Shown here piece after piece: positions 63,431-64,000 of a DNA stretch of 64,000 nt. Both the position numbers and the translations under genes were made by a program. Numbering within the stretch: position 1 is the stretch's first letter; each line of letters starts with the position of its first letter. The stretch comes from Neorhizobium tomejilense (GTDB taxonomy: Bacteria; Pseudomonadota; Alphaproteobacteria; Rhizobiales; Rhizobiaceae), in NCBI GenBank assembly GCA_002968845.1, contig PVBG01000002.1, positions 310,001 through 374,000 on the forward strand, given 5' to 3'. The notes under the pieces were generated by a model. That model had not been told where the DNA came from, searched no databases, and worked only from the letters and a program-made list of their open reading frames with translations.

Positions 63431-64000
63431 TTAGCCCGGGAATGCCATTTTCGGCAGAACCATCACGATTTCCGGGAAGACCGTGATGATGGCGACAGTC
63501 GCCACAAGCAGGAAGAAGAATGGCAGCGAGGCGCGGGCAACGGTCAGGCTGTCGCGACCGCTCATCGTCTGCAGCACGAAGAGATTGAAGCCCACCGGCG
63601 GCGAGACTTCCGCCATCTCGACGATCAACACCAGGAAGATGCCGAACCAGACGAGGTCGAAACCGGCCTGCTGGACCATCGGCAACACCACGATCGTGGT
63701 CAGCACGATCATCGACAGCCCGTCAAGTGCTGCCCCGAGCAGGATATACATCACCGTCAGCACCGCGATAAGCGCATAGGGGCTGAGATTGAAGCTGTCG
63801 ACCCAGGCGGCAAGCGCGTTCGGAATACCGGTATAACCCATGGCGATCGACATGAAGCCGGCGCCGGTCAGGATCAGCATGATCATGCAGGTAAGCCGGG
63901 TCGCCCCCATGACGCTATCCCAGAAGGCTTTCATCGTCAGTGTCCGCGACCAGGCGGCGATGGCAAGCGAACCGAGCACGCCCCAGGCTGCGCATTCCGT
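63431..64000 (-). CDS. TRAP transporter large permease (DctM type), C-terminal part
   Basis: 189 residues are visible; the gene runs off the window, and the frame is open to the edge (…TECAAWGVLGS…). Membrane helices include TCMIMLILTGAGFMSIAMGY, YALIAVLTVMYILLGAALDG and LVWFGIFLVLIVEMAEVSPP, with the DctM-typical ...LDGLSMIVLTTIVVLPMV and EMAEVSPPVGFNLFVLQ. It ends 27 bases before the DctP gene, so the order is (dctQ)-dctM-dctP-marR. Confidence 0.93.
   Translation of the reverse strand, partial: TECAAWGVLGSLAIAAWSRTLTMKAFWDSVMGATRLTCMIMLILTGAGFMSIAMGYTGIPNALAAWVDSFNLSPYALIAVLTVMYILLGAALDGLSMIVLTTIVVLPMVQQAGFDLVWFGIFLVLIVEMAEVSPPVGFNLFVLQTMSGRDSLTVARASLPFFFLLVATVAIITVFPEIVMVLPKMAFPG

Overview
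The window is chromosomal DNA of a GC-rich alphaproteobacterium, most probably a member of the Rhizobiaceae (Rhizobium/Neorhizobium/Agrobacterium group). This rests on a rimP-nusA-ylxR-infB translation operon with an attenuator-like leader, an rpsA-cmk pair beside a FYDLN-acid (TIGR02300) gene, RIME-like palindromic intergenic repeats, a CCUCCUCCC-loop (cuckoo/CcsR-type) small RNA, and many ABC, TRAP and TTT uptake systems. The species cannot be fixed from sequence alone. No prophage, insertion sequence, plasmid origin or CRISPR array is visible.

Layout. 0-4.4 kb: a partial MOSC-domain gene, recR, a secreted lytic transglycosylase whose start lies inside a RIME-like repeat, then a GNAT acetyltransferase and an MFS exporter on the minus strand. 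4.5-11.2 kb: promoter, leader/terminator, rimP, nusA, ylxR and infB, followed not by rbfA/truB but by a YcxB-like membrane protein. 11.3-17.2 kb: kduD-like dehydrogenase, exbB-exbD-tonB, an Ldh_2-type oxidoreductase, a minus-strand cuckoo-type sRNA and a short RNase D. 17.3-23.9 kb: two large unknown acidic proteins, rpsA and cmk (no aroA beside them), a FYDLN-acid protein and tRNA-Ala(GGC).

23.9-35.3 kb is a divergent sugar-uptake island. On the minus strand are a ROK repressor, an 800-residue PIG-L deacetylase and a DMT permease. On the plus strand are an ABC importer (binding protein, two permeases, UgpC-type ATPase), an argininosuccinate-lyase-like enzyme and a PfkB kinase. The combination suggests import and breakdown of an N-substituted sugar by a route I do not recognise; it is the best candidate for an undescribed pathway here.

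35.3-45.9 kb is a second divergent island that reads as a near-complete recycling pathway for N-acetylmuramic acid/N-acetylglucosamine: murQ, an ABC importer and a Gfo/Idh oxidoreductase on one strand, and a BadF-type amino-sugar kinase, GntR regulator, SIS-domain GlcN6P deaminase/isomerase and nagA on the other. Two nearly identical 23-base sites lie one in front of each arm and are candidate operators.

45.9-53.1 kb holds a TctD/TctE-like two-component system, a DUF1993 protein, a periplasmic binding protein and the tctCBA tricarboxylate-type transporter, with a direct-repeat (PhoB/TctD-like) box in front of tctC. 53.1-64 kb holds glutaminase, a MarR regulator, a Liv-type ABC importer and a benzoate/2-aminobenzoate-type CoA ligase, with a divergent kynurenine-formamidase-like hydrolase, a second MarR regulator and a TRAP transporter cut by the window edge. 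This last block looks like uptake and CoA activation of an aromatic acid, possibly anthranilate.
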